64,000 nucleotides of DNA from Spirogloea muscicola (Eukaryota; Streptophyta; Zygnematophyceae; Spirogloeales; Spirogloeaceae). Positions 34,191 to 45,209 of this stretch are shown here, in pieces (position 1 is the stretch's first letter; every line of letters begins with the position of its first letter). Under the pieces are notes generated by a model. It saw only the letters and a list, made by a program, of their open reading frames with translations, ran no database searches and was not told where the DNA came from. Location: positions 45,303 through 109,302 of the forward strand of contig WELB01000049.1 of the NCBI GenBank assembly GCA_009602725.1, given 5' to 3'. Position numbers and translations under genes: made by a program.

Positions 34191-34840
34191 TCGCTGTGTG
34201 CCGTAGCGCTTGTCTTCCATTCTCCTGGGATGGCCTTTCCCAGCCCCTACCCTCTGTTGTCGATTCTTTCCTGGGCTGGCTTTGCTAGGAAGCAAGCTAG
34301 CCCCTCTTTTCCAATGGGCGAGGAATTTCAATGGGCGAGCACTTTCGCTTTGAATTTTGTACATTCGCTTCCTTGGGGGTTGCCGATCGGAGCAAGCGCG
34401 GCCAGATAACTGGTGAATGGGAGAGGCCAGCCCAAAGAAGAAGTGCGCGCCCATAGAGAAGAGGGGCTGGCCCTAAGGAATGGACAAGGTCTGAAGGAGC
34501 CGGAGTGCTAAAGAAAGCAAGCGCGGCCAGATTAACTGGTGGCTGGGAGAGGCCAGCCCAAAAGAGTGGACAAGGTCTGAAGGAGTGCCGATCACAGCCG
34601 TCGCTCTGTTTCTCTCTTCGAACCTTGTTCACTCTCTTCCTGGGCTGGCCAATCACAGCCATCGCCCTCCACTGGAAGTGTCTTCCTCCCAGAAGAAGTG
34701 GCTCTCCCAAACGGGGGCAAGGGCTGTGAAAAGCCAGCCCGAAAAGAATTGACAAAGGTTCGAAGGGGCCAAATGACGGAGCGGCCTGTGAAGAGATGGC
34801 GCTTCCACTAGAGGGCGATGGCTGTGAGAATCTGTGGCTG
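34191..34840. repeat. Dense hairpin-repeat cluster, mixed strands
   Basis: Plus copies near 34195-34265, 34265-34345 and 34605-34690. Minus copies near 34375-34450, 34450-34500, 34505-34590 and 34690-34775, with a partial one to 34840. Two of the minus copies have the CCAGTTAATCTGG subtype tail (GGCCAGATTAACTGGTGG in this orientation). Copies abut each other with almost no spacer, so one lies next to or inside the end of another at least six times in 650 bases. Confidence 0.75.
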
Positions 34841-34966
34841 TGTCAATCTGGAAGCGCTTTTCCTGTGAAACGCAGCAGAGCTCGTCCCGCCCGCTTGGAC
34901 ACCTCGCGCCCCCGCGAGCCCCACCCTCGCGCTCTCGGGTGTATGCATGGCGGCTGTGACGTCGCC

Positions 34967-37900
34967 ATGGCGGCTGCAGCGCCAGAGGGCGCGACGCCGG
35001 TCCGCGTGAGGTTTGACTTCACGAGCGGCGGGGCGGGTCGGGTTTTGCGACGGTGTCCTGAGTGGCTGCGGGCCGCTGATTGAGCGGTCGCATCGCATTC
35101 CTCATGGCGCCGGCCCTGTCACGCCCGACGGCGTCGGCTCCGCTCTGCACGGCGCAGCTGCCGGCGTCGCTGATGCTTGGACGCCTCCTGGTGAGGCTGC
35201 TTCCTCGGACGCCACGCCTGGAGCAGAGCTGCCGAGAGCTTCTGATTGTCATGACTATGGAAGAGCCGAACGTCGAGGCGAGACAGACTGGATGTGGGAG
35301 GACGAGGACGAAGACTGGGACGAGCCTGGCAACGGCAGAGGTTGCAGGAGAGCCGACGGTGCGCTTTCACTTGTTGCCAGTCGCGACGATGCTGCAGGAA
35401 AGCAGGTGCCTGCAGGTGGTGATGAATATCTTGAGCGTCTATCGCTGACGGACTACGAGGCGTACGACCTCCTGTTAACCTGCCGTGAGACCGTTATTGG
35501 CATTCAGTTGAATAACGAGGCTCTGGCCCTCAAGCGGAGGTAAATGTGTGCATGCAAATACTCCTTTTAACCTTTTGTCAAATGATGTCCTTTGATATTG
35601 CTGATGAGTGGGGCAGGCCTTGACTACCTGCCAGCGTGGAGGTCCTGCAAGCTTCAACGTGCCCATGTGAATTGCAGGCGTTGCTGCTGACTGGGAGGTT
35701 CATGGCATTAGGTTGCTGCAGTGGGAGTGGCCAAGGGGCTGCCTGGTGCCTGGAGTGAAGAGGTTCTGCCACGACAGGGGGTGAGTGAAGCAGCTGAGTG
35801 TCCTCAAGCTCTGAGATTGACAGTGAATCATGTCTACCACGGGTCAATTCAGTCAAACTGTCTCTGCAAGCAGGCCAGAACTCCTGGATTATTCTCACAA
35901 TAAGTGAGTGAATATGCAGATGTATGTCTGAGCTGGAGGTGCGGGACAAAGAGGAGGTGCGCCCTTTGTACACCACCTGACATATGTGTCCCAGTATCTT
36001 CTCTATGGACATAGATAATGTAGTAGGAGCTTCTCTAGCTGCAATCAGCTTGTGAGGAGTCGCCTACTCTGTGGCTGGCAGCCTCTTGCACATGTCTTCC
36101 TCGGGAGATATGGAACAGGTTATACTGTGATTGCTAGCATGCAAGCTGTGGAGTGCTTTCTAGCACGCAACCATTATAAGGTGCTTCTGAACGGCGATGT
36201 AACAGGTTGACAAAGTGGCAGCGGTCATCCGCCAATGTGTCACGAAGCTGCAGAGCCAAAACAGGGGTTGCGAGTCCCCTGACAATGGTGGTTCACCCCA
36301 ACATGCAGAGCCTGACCGACTAGTGGAGAACATACATGATAGAGGCATCCAGGAGCTGCGAGCTTGGTCAGAGCTCGGCCTTGGTCCAGAAAGCAGGTCG
36401 CAAAGAGGATCGCCATCACCACCCGCTCAGCTGCCCCATCCGCTTAAGCAAGGAGTCAGGATGTCGTGCTGCTCTCCAGTGACTGGGGATAATCCCCAGG
36501 AGAGGAAGTGGAAACAATCGCACAGAAGCATCAACAGACAGGAGCTGCAAGGTCAGGAGGCATTCTGGATCGAGCGTGGCCTTCAGTGCAGGGAGATGGC
36601 AAGAACTGCTGCTGGCCGGGAGTGCAAGGCATCCTGGCGCAATCAGCAGGCACAGCGGCGGGCAGCAGACACCATTGAGGAGGAACTCTTGGCTATTGCA
36701 GACGGGCAGCGTGAAGCTAGTTATACTAGCCCAGCTCTAGAAAGAGCCCACAAAATACAGGAACTTACAGATGTTGCATGCAGCAAGGCCGGCGCGGCTA
36801 CCAAGGCTGCTGAAGAGGCAGCAGAGCTTGCTGATGTTGCTTGCGCTGCAGCATACAGAGCCACGAAGGCTCTGGAGCGGTTGGGCAGCTTGTTGAGGAA
36901 GCCAAAGCTGCGAAAACGACAAGGTCGTGTACAACAAGATGAGGTCATAGGAAGCGAACCCCCTCAAGCAGGGGAAGAACAAGAGCGTCAGTTGCTGGAG
37001 AGTACCCTTCGGCTCAGCAGTCAAGTAAATAAGTGGCTGTCCACAAGATGCACAAGTAGGAAAGATATAGCAGACACTGAGGCCAGATATGTTTGTGACA
37101 GCAATACTGGTCTCTGGGAGACAGCCTCTCAGGAGGTTCTGAAGGGTGACAAACAGTATCTTGATCGTGTCAACATGCTGGAGATGGCGTATGCAGAGTC
37201 CACCTCTGTGCATGAGATGGATCTTGACAACACATCATTAGCACCTCCACAAAACACCTCCAGTAACACAAGGGCAAGCTTGCTGGAGTCCTTCTCAGGA
37301 GCCAGGTATAGCAAGACCGAGAAGGAGCAGCAAGCAGTTGCAGATGAGGCTGCGCTGCTAGCTTTTCACCTTGTTGGCTATGCCTTGGAAACGAAAGCAA
37401 GACAATTGGGGAAGCTCCTATCAGCACAAGTTTCTGCATTTCTCTGCAGTCAAACGAGTGCAGCTCCTGCAGGTGAGGGCTCCGTTCAGCTGCTCATTGA
37501 CATCCACTGGTTGCCAACATAAGTCAGCAAAAAGCATATCAACAATACCAGCAGCGTTGTCAGACTCACTGTATTTAGCAGGTCGTTGCATTATTTAAGT
37601 CTCCTTTCACCGTCTTGCATCGGCATAATTCTGTCGAATGCTTCACAGTACATCAAGCTTATATCTGAAGCAAAAGCTGAAGAAACTTTCTGCTTTGCAG
37701 GCCCCCTCCACATTTGGAGTGTTGATGACAGCCTACCAGATGATATGTTGATTCTTCGTCTCTTAGAGAAATTCCCACAAATATCGAAGAGGTGAGCAAG
37801 GGGCTGAGTGCTTATAGGGTGGTAGAACCAATCGTTTCAGGGTGTCCAAGAGCTTGCACCCCACAATTAGGAATTAGCTCGTCCACATCTCCAGTGACTG

Positions 37901-38020
37901 CAGATTATTTTGCACATTTTGCAGGTGGATAGCACTTACTTGCTTGCCTATGTCTTGTGCTGCTGCAGAGCTCTACAAGCTATCCGTGAAATTGTTGTCA
38001 AGAATGTGGCGCTCAGCTAA
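34967..38020 (+). CDS. Unrecognised multi-exon host gene
   Basis: A CpG-rich first exon begins with an ATG at 34967 in good context (MAAAAPEGATPVRVRFDFTS). A second piece, in another frame, ends at 35542 before a GTAAAT donor. It holds a very acidic stretch (WMWEDEDEDWDEPGN) and then GDEYLERLSLTDYEAYDLLL. The largest exon (about 36206-37522) follows a CAG acceptor and encodes over 430 residues. It is helical, with alanine/glutamate-rich parts (AATKAAEEAAELADVACAAA) and YLDRVNMLEMAYAES. Small exons follow: GPLHIWSVDDSLPDDMLILR (about 37700-37792) and LQAIREIVVKNVALS ending at 38020. No membrane span or known catalytic motif is visible. I do not know the family. Joining these exons into one gene is inference from strand, spacing and splice signals. 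Confidence 0.45.
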
Positions 38021-38768
38021 GCTTGACAATCTGGGTGCACAACCTGGGTTAAACTCTTGGTTCAGGTCTATCTCAGATCATCATTGATAAAGTATGTGCA
38101 AAACGAGGCGTACTTCCAAGAATGCCCATGGTTTCGAGCCTAGCCAGGAATGTCGATGACATGCCAGCTATCATCTTGGACACGTGGAAGGAGCCTTTGG
38201 TCATCCCTACACTGGAGAACTATTAACATGCCTGGCTGGTCCCCAGAAAGCCAACAAGTGCTTGGCGCTTTGAGACCTGACCTAGTGTAGAGCATTTTCA
38301 AACCACAGCACAGTGCCACATAGGGAACATGCTTAGAAATCCGCGCAAGAGATCACATTCAAAATTCATTGCACATTTGTGCAGTCAAAGTCTGACCGGC
38401 ACATTGCTATCAGACTTTACTGCCACTAGTACAATTTGGCATTGGTGGAGGCAAAATCAATCACCCATTTCTAGCATGGGATTCACACAGGTTGCGAAGT
38501 TGCACGGGTGTCATATGCCCAACAGGGCATATGACACTCCACAGTTATGCTCAAGGTATTAATAGCTTGCAGTCATCATTGCTCTAAGCAACAATACATC
38601 CAAGCAGATGTAAAGTTGCCGACCACATAATCTTCTGGTGCCAATTGCAATGGTATGTTGGCAGGGACGCCACTAAGGTTTCTTACTGCATTTACTAAGT
38701 CGTAAAAGGCAGCCCGCAGGCAGGATGATGCCGAAGTCGGCCTTTAACAGGACAGCGTTACTTGTAAC
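38021..38768. other. Convergent 3' flanks, no gene seen
   Basis: About 750 bases between the end of the unrecognised gene (+) and the stop of the cyclophilin gene (-). An 18-bp inverted repeat (CATATGCCC and neighbours, about 38511-38532) is visible. Nothing else. Confidence 0.4.
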
Positions 38769-40196
38769 CTACACGGGCAGTTCTCCAGACTTGGAGATTA
38801 TGACTTTTGTATATGGCCGATTGAAGCCCCTCTCTGCAACTATTGCCCGTGTGTCTCCTATCAGCTTGGCAACCCTACAACACAAACAAGTGCAATTGCG
38901 TTCGACATTAGAATGCATACCAGTGTAACTTGTCAGATATGAGACAAACATCTCTCTTTTGACAATGTGACTTTTACAAAGTGACGACTCGTATCTGCAG
39001 CTGCATGATAGCACCTCACCTCACATCTATTTGTTTGTGGAGGCACCAACGTGGAAGAGAGAGGTGGTGTATTTCAACTCACTGGAAATATGGGCTGCTG
39101 CTGTTGTCTCTGACTGCTGGAACAGCAGCAATTTTCAGGACAACATTGAGCCCTTCAAGGACCGTGCCCACAACCTCGTTTGTCAGGTCCAGCTCGGGCG
39201 CATCTCCGAGTGCAATGGCAAATTCAGTCCCATTGGGCTCAGGCCGTGTCCCCTCATCCACATATGACAGCCCACCATCGCGGGCGACCAGCTTCTGCTT
39301 GGGCGGCGGCTTGGCAAGGTCTTTGACCAGGATGGAGACCGACCCGCGAACATGCTTCAGCCTGCCGCTCGTTTGCCTGCCAAACAGTGCGGGCTGCTGT
39401 CAGGAGCCAACACCAGGTCCTCAGCCAGAGGCCAGACTATTCCGCAAGCAGGTGGCAGTGTGCCAATTGCATTGCACACAGTATGGGCGCTGGGTGGTTA
39501 CTTGTCCTGGGAGTCCATCTCCATGGCCAGCTCTCGTGCGGAGTCACCGCCCGTGAAGCTGGCGGCGTCAGCCAGGCCGCCGGTCAGGCTGAAGTTCCGA
39601 AGGCCCGCATTGGCAACGTAGTCCGGGCCGACCTTGTAGAACTCCTTGCGCCGGTAGCTCACACCTCGCTGCCGCGGCGCACGGTGCTGTGGGTTAGAGT
39701 GTACGCCTGATCAGCGTGAACACGTTTGACAGTGCAAGCCTTGAGCACGGCGTGGGCGCCCATCGACGGCCATGCCAAGCGGCACCGGACCCAGCATTCC
39801 GACCTGGCCAGCCGCGATGTCCGCGAACCGGTTGGCCCCGACGGGCGCCACGCCGCCGAACAGGCCGATCACCACGCGGCCCGCGGGCTCGCGGTCGATG
39901 GCAACGTCCAGAAACACCTTCCTGGTCACCGCCGGGCCGTCGGCGGCCGCCGGAGGCGCCGCAGCGGGGCTGCCCGCCGCCGCCGNCGTCAGCAGCCGGC
40001 ATGTTGGGGACAGGGGCCACAGTGAGTGCAGGAGTAGCAATGTGGAGGAGTGGAGGGAGGAGGAGGGAGGGGCCAAGCCAGACCAGGAGGATGAGCAGCA
40101 CGTAGCCGCCGGTGCAGGCGGCGAAGGCCGTCTGCTGGCCACGGCAGCAGCTCTGCAGCTCCCAGTCGGCGGCCATCCGCGCCGCCGCCGCCGCAT
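38769..40196 (-). CDS. Cyclophilin-type peptidyl-prolyl cis-trans isomerase, plastid CYP28/CYP26-2-like
   Basis: Minus-strand exons give a divergent cyclophilin. The first domain exon reads VTRKVFLDVAIDREPAGRVV, IGLFGGVAPVGANRFADIAA and ends AGQ near 39811. It joins RGVSYRRKEFYKVGPDYVAN and FSLTGGLADAASFTGGDSAR (about 39673-39505). The next exon reads HVRGSVSILVKDLAKPPPKQ, GTEFAIALGDAPELDLTNEV and VVGTVLEGLNVVLKI (about 39370-39083). The last exon (38874-38769) reads VAKLIGDTRAIVAERGFNRP and ends SGELPV, stop. The long form with GVSYRR, the EFAIAL/DLTNEVVG block and the FNRP tail is that of plant chloroplast cyclophilins of the CYP28/CYP26-2 kind, which often lack the full set of catalytic residues. 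Upstream, basic and hydrophobic stretches could be a transit peptide, but the start is not fixed; 40196 is the farthest in-frame start position, not a firm start. One N at 39985. Confidence 0.8.
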
Positions 40197-40324
40197 ACTC
40201 CTCCTGCGTTTCCGCCGCCGCCGCCGCCGCCGGAGCCCGGCGCCGCGCCGGCCGCCTCACATGGCGCGCGCAGCGGCGGCGGATAACGTTGGGAAGGTGA
40301 TGTGTGGCGTGCTGATTCTGGGGC

Positions 40325-40600
40325 CTCTCAGCACTGGCTCGACCTGTTGGCCAGGCTTGCACGCCGCGCTGTGTCCCGCAGGCGCGGTGAGCCGGCTGAC
40401 TTCAAACGCCGCTGGCTCGTGGGCTCAGGTGTATCGTATGCGCTTGTCCGTCTCCCTCCAGCGGTCCCTGGCCCACGCCTTGCATCTGCGTGCTGGCCGT
40501 GCTCTCGCTGCGGCCTCCGGCTTTCGTCAGGGGGATACTTTTCCGGCAGCTAGTCTGTCGGATGTGAGGCTCCTCACTCGTAAGTACTGACTGACTACTA
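40325..40600 (+). mobile_element. LINE 3' fragment, 5'-truncated
   Basis: Reads STGSTCWPGLHAALCPAGAV, YRMRLSVSLQRSLAHALHLR, AAASGFRQGDTFPAASLSDV and RLLTRKY with stop at 40590. No hairpin follows before the next tail begins. Its frame is intact over the visible 90 codons, so it is a relatively young insertion. It sits immediately upstream of the cyclophilin start. Confidence 0.8.
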
Positions 40601-40604
40601 ACTA

Positions 40605-40945
40605 ACTACTTCAACGCCGCCGGTTCGCTCGCACAAGTCTTCCGCATGCGCCTGGCGGTATCGCTTTAACGCTCCCTTGCCCACGCCGTCCACACGCGAG
40701 CAGGCCGTGCTATGGCCGCCGCCTCTGGGTCTCGGCGGAGTGCCTCTTTCCCTGCAGCGAGCTACTCAGACCTGATGTTGCTCACCCGTGGGTACTGAGC
40801 TTCCCTCTGCATCGTCTCTGTGTTCTGCAGTGTTTTGTAGTGTAGTCCTTTTTCCGGCTCCACTTTCTTTGGCTTTGGACATTGTCCTTCTTTTTGGGGC
40901 TGGCAAAGCCAGCCCCTCTTCTCTATGGGCGCCCGCTTCTCTCAC
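40605..40945 (+). mobile_element. Second LINE 3' fragment with 3' UTR and hairpin
   Basis: Starting some 15-20 bases after the stop of the previous tail, it reads FNAAGSLAQVFRMRLAVSL, one stop, then RSLAHAVHTRAGRAMAAASG, SASFPAASYSDLMLLTRGY and stop at 40797. The 3' UTR CTTCCCTCTGCATCGTC... leads to a perfect stem GGGGCTGGC-AAA-GCCAGCCCC at about 40898-40918, then CTCTATGGGCGCC. It is a different subfamily from the previous tail. Confidence 0.8.
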
Positions 40946-41100
40946 TACTGAGTGGTCCATCCTCCCCCGTTCTGCCATAGCCTCTTCAAGCCCCGAAGTC
41001 GATGCTTAGCTCGTAGTTTGGCCCCTTCGAACCTTGTCAATTCTTTTCGGGCTGGCTTCTCACAGCCCCTGCCCCCATTGGGAGAGCCACTTCTTCTCTC
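40946..41100 (+). repeat. 150-bp hairpin module
   Basis: Third repeat in the chain, in the same direction: GTGGTCCATCCTCCCCCG...CCTTCGAACCTTGTCAATTC, stem GGGCTGGC-TTCTCA-CAGCCC, end CCCATTGGGAGAGCCAC. It is nearly identical to 11450-11610 and 27797-27955, and to the inverted copy at 46205-46350. Confidence 0.8.
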
Positions 41101-41129
41101 AGCATCTTTGCTGCCACAAGACATGGTTT

Positions 41130-44060
41130 GATACCTACCACAGTACTCTCTGCCTGTTGCTAGTACCCATGCCGATGGAGATGTTGGCTGTGCCGTAGGT
41201 AAAGGTACTGTCAAAATACATTGTCAAGTTGGTAGCAGAGTCATCCCATGCATTCTGCAGGAAGTGCTCTTCGTTCCATGCATGAAACACAACCTCTTCT
41301 CTGTTTCCAAAGCAACAGTACTCCTCTGCAGATGTATGTGAGACTTTCAATGTTTCTACCGGGGACATCGTGGCTGCTGGCGTCCGGCAAAGTAAATTGT
41401 ATCGCTTGCAATGCACTATACTTACACAGCAGCCACTAGACCGTGCTTTTGTCGCCGGGTCCGTGTCAAGGCCAGGCAGAGATCTTTGGCATCGCCGACG
41501 TGGGCATCTTGGACAACAACAATCTCCAAGAGCTCTTCTCACGGGGTATGGTGAGAGGGATGATTCGACCTAAGCATCAGCCTGATGTCCTTTGTGAAGG
41601 TTGTGCTTCAGGCAAGCAGCATAGATTACCCTTGACAAGGGAAAGTGCAACCAGAGCTGCAGAACTGTCGGAAATTGGTTCACAGTGATGTGTGTGGACC
41701 AATTGCCGATGCTTCTGTTGGGGGCAGCAAGTACTTTGTTACCTTCCTCAATGATAAGTCAAGGATGACGTCTGCTTAATTTCTAAAGCACAAGTATGAG
41801 GTCCTCTCAAAGTTTAAAAAGTTCCATGTCATGGCAGAAAGGAAGAAGCTCAAGGTGCTAAGCAGTAATTGTGGAGGTGAGTACCTTGGTGCGAAATTCC
41901 AGAGTTATTGCAGGTCTCATAGAATTGTCCAGCTCAATAGTCCCCCCAACACGCCTCAGCAAAACGGCATAGTCAAGCGAGCAAACTCTTCGAGTCTGCC
42001 AGAGCTATGCTACATGGTAACAGTCCTGCTCGTATCCCTTGGGTTGAGTCAGTCTCTACAGCAGCGTACTTGAATTACAGAAGTCCCACTGTGGCTGTTG
42101 AGCTGAAAACACCATATGATATTTGGTCTGGACTCAAGCCCAATGTATCCCATCTCGGAGTATTCGGCTGCTTGGCGTATGCTCACAATCCTGTACGAGT
42201 AAGGTGGATGCCAAGTCTTACACATGCTTGTTTGTTGGACATAGCTTGCATCCGAAGGCATATCGTCTTTGGCACTTGAACTGATTGGGCGATCCTTTGA
42301 ATGCAATACAGTCTGAGACAGAAGGAATGTCTACTGAAGGTCAGGCAACAGCACACGCAGAGCCTGTTGGAGTACAAGCATCTACAGCTGCTGAGCCTCC
42401 TCCATCCGTCACAGTTTCAACAATCTCAGCTCTTGCAACTGAACATACCTTCATGGCGTGGCAGGGGGGCCCTTCCTCTCTTGCTCAAGCTCTTGCGTTT
42501 GATGATGCTGTTTTGTGGCAGGAAGCTGCTGATGCCGAATATGCATCTCTCATCAGAACTGAAACTTGGCAGCACACTCCTCTTCCTCCTGGTAGAAAGA
42601 GCAATGGTTGTAAGTGGGTGCTACGTATTAATAGAAATGGTAGCGTGGATAGATTCAAAGCTCGTTTGGTAGCAAAAGGGTACTCCCAGATAGAGGGAGC
42701 AGACTTTTCTGAAACATTTGCTCCCGTAGCGAAATTCAGTCCCGTTATTGTTTTACTGTCTATTGCAGCATTGGAGAACTTTGAGCTTCACCAAATGGAC
42801 GGGGAACCGCCTTCCTCAACAGTGAACTTGATGAAGAGATCTACCTGGACCAGCCTGAGGGCTATGTCCATCAGGGAGTAGAACCTGACCGACTTGTCTG
42901 CGAGTTGCAGAATCCCTGTATGGTCTGAAGCAAGCTCCTAGAGCGCGGTATCAGATGGTTGACACTTGCCTGCAGGAGATAGGGTTCAAGAGGCCTTCTG
43001 CAGATTATAATGTCTACATTCTTAGGCGTGAAGACACTCTCTATAATTGCACTATATGTTGATGAATTGTTCTTGTTGGCAAACATCTCCATGACTTGAG
43101 CCTGGTCGAAGTCTCAACTTTCTTCTGCGTTGGAAATGAAGGACTTGGAAGAGTTGAGTGATTGTTTGGGTACTCAAGTCCAGAGAGATCGAAGCAAGAG
43201 GAGCATTTCACTAAGCCAGTGCAAATTTGTGTGTGATGTATTGCAGATATTCAATATGGATAGTCTGCAACAGTGTGTCGACTCCTCTGGATGTCAACAT
43301 GAAACTCTCCAAGCAGGAGCCACACACCGAGACGTAGAAACTTTCTATGCATTCCCTTCCCTACTGTCAGGCTGTAGGATCTTCAATATATGCAATGGTT
43401 GGAACTAGGCCAGACCTTGCAGCAGCTGTCTGAACAGTTAGGCAGTCCATGCATAATCCTGGCCCGACTCACTGGGCAGCTGTCAAGTGCATCCTAAGAT
43501 ACACGAAAGGAACAAAACCCATGCATCTTGTGTACAAGGCAGATGAACATGGGCTCACTTGCACTGGCTATTGCAACGTAGGCTGGGGTGGAGATGAGAA
43601 GACAATGAAGTCAACAACTGGTTATGTAATTTCTTCTTGGAGGAGGGGCAATCACTTGGAGCAGCAAGAGACAACCGACGGTGCCGCTCTCAACAAGCGA
43701 GGCAGAATGTATGGCAGCGACGCAAGCCACGAAGGAAGCTGTTTGGCTTAGCCGTCTCTACCATGACTTCGGATTCAGTACCTCTGAACCTACTCTTATA
43801 CCCGGCGATAATCCCGGGTCCATAACCTTGATAGAGAGCCCTGTTCATCATGCTAGAAGGTAACACCTTGCAATTCAACACCACTTTGCACGTGAATAGA
43901 TTGAAAGTGGACAGGTCACATTTGAGTCTGTCAGGACTTCAGATATGACTGCTGACACGTTTACTGAAGCTGTCTCCACTGTGAAATTCATCAAATGCAG
44001 GGCAGAGATAGGGCTCCTATAATCGAGGAGCTCATGAGAGGGAGTGTTAGAACATAGGCA
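41130..44060 (+). mobile_element. Ty1/copia retrotransposon fossil (pol region)
   Basis: Parts in copia order: gag-pre-integrase zinc-binding region (about 41.25-41.65 kb), integrase core (about 41.68-42.2 kb), linker, reverse transcriptase (about 42.45-43.3 kb) and RNase H (about 43.45-44.0 kb). Near 44036 a purine-rich stretch is followed by TGTTAGAAC, the usual start of a copia 3' terminal repeat; no 5' repeat or gag is recognised. It is broken, with something like ten breaks, and moderately old. It lies directly after a chain of LINE and hairpin repeats. Confidence 0.85.
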
Positions 44061-44284
44061 TGAGCTCCGTCGTTTTAATCTTCATCTTATTCAAGTGTCC
44101 CACTTGGGGAAGCGCCTGTCGCTTCCAGGGGCGGCTTGCCCGGACCATCAGGGTGACGCGTGAGAATGTGACTTACACCTGTGGACTCACTAGCTTAACG
44201 GCAGCTTCGGGCCGGCTCTGCAGCCAGCCCCTGCCCGACTGGCTTAACGGACACCCTCGGGCCGGCCCTGCAGCCGGCCCCCTC
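44061..44284. other. Possible 3' terminal repeat of the copia fossil, then spacer
   Basis: The stretch after TGTTAGAAC at 44046 may be the beginning of the 3' terminal repeat, soon interrupted by GC-rich sequence. No matching 5' copy is seen in the window, so its end cannot be set. Confidence 0.35.
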
Positions 44285-44580
44285 GGCGCCTGGCCGTATC
44301 GCTTCAACGCTCCCTTGCCCACGCCGTCCACACGCGCGCAGGCCGTGCTATGGCCGCCGCCTCTGGGTCTCGGCGGAGTGCCTCTTTCCCTGCAGCGAGC
44401 TACTCAGACCTGATGTTGCTCGCTCGTGGGTACTGAGCTTCCCTCTGCATCGTTTCTGTGTTCTGCAGTGTTTTGTAGTGTACTCCTTTATCCGGCTCCT
44501 CTTTTTCTGGCTTTGGACATTATCCATTCTTTTTTGGGCTGGCTTTGCCAGCCCCTCTTCTCTATGGGCGCGCACTTCCC
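44285..44580 (+). mobile_element. LINE 3' fragment with 3' UTR and hairpin
   Basis: Reads LAVSLQRSLAHAVHTRAGRA, AAASGSRRSASFPAASYSDL and MLLARGY with stop at 44436, then the CTTCCCTCTGCATCG 3' UTR and hairpin GGGCTGGC-TTT-GCCAGCCCC at about 44536-44556. Same subfamily as 40605-40945. Confidence 0.8.
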
Positions 44581-45209
44581 TCGGGCCCCCGGCGGGTTGA
44601 CCCGTGTAATCTGCGTTCTTTCAATGTATACAAAGGGGGTCCGGTGAGCATGAGCTCTCTGACCTGCGCCTGCTTAGCAGGGGGTACTTAGTGGTCCGTA
44701 GCTGCTTTGTTTCTCTGTGTCCTTGTCTTTCTTAGCGCTTCCCCTGGGCCCCTTCTCGTACTTTGTTCATTCATTTTTGGGCTGGCTTGTCCAGCCCCCT
44801 ATTTACAATGGGCGAGCCCTTTCTCTATAAGCTCACTCACTCCAACAGGGTCCACCGTGCTCATTTTGCCCTTTTCAAAAATATGCGCACCGCGGGCCTT
44901 GCTCTCTTTACTAATACACACTCCTTTTCTCTTTGCCCACTGCTCCTCCTTGCTTGCCAGCGCCCATGCCACCTGCCTTGAGTTGCTGCCGGCCTGCTTC
45001 CTGCGGGACCCTGCCGTCGTCACCGCCATGGGCAAGAAGACGAGGACGAAGCGCGGCACTCCCTCCAAGAGCGCCGCTACTCCATCGCTTGAGCCCCACC
45101 TGAGTGACGGTGATGCTTCGGGTCCTGGGGACTCGGTTAGCCTTATTAATGCATAGCTCAGCTCAACAGTTTATGGGCCCACCACGCTTCCCTGCAGAGG
45201 TCCCTCACC
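44581..45209. repeat. Spacer with one further plus hairpin copy
   Basis: A plus hairpin copy at about 44745-44830 reads CGTACTTTGTTCATTC, stem GGGCTGGC-TTGT-CCAGCCCC, end CAATGGGCGAGCCC. It resembles the terminal hairpin of the LINE at 30.6 kb. The following 380 bases include an ATG-led frame (MGKKTRTKRGTPSKSAATPS at about 45029) of about 40 residues, too short to call a gene. Confidence 0.6.

Noticed and set aside
34191-34840. CRISPR-like array from closely spaced palindromic repeats
   Set aside because: Eukaryotic DNA; units differ in length and strand, there are no regular spacers, and the units are LINE 3' ends.
44985-45160. Short gene starting MGKKTRTKRGTPSK
   Set aside because: About 40 codons in a repeat region with no further exon or family match.
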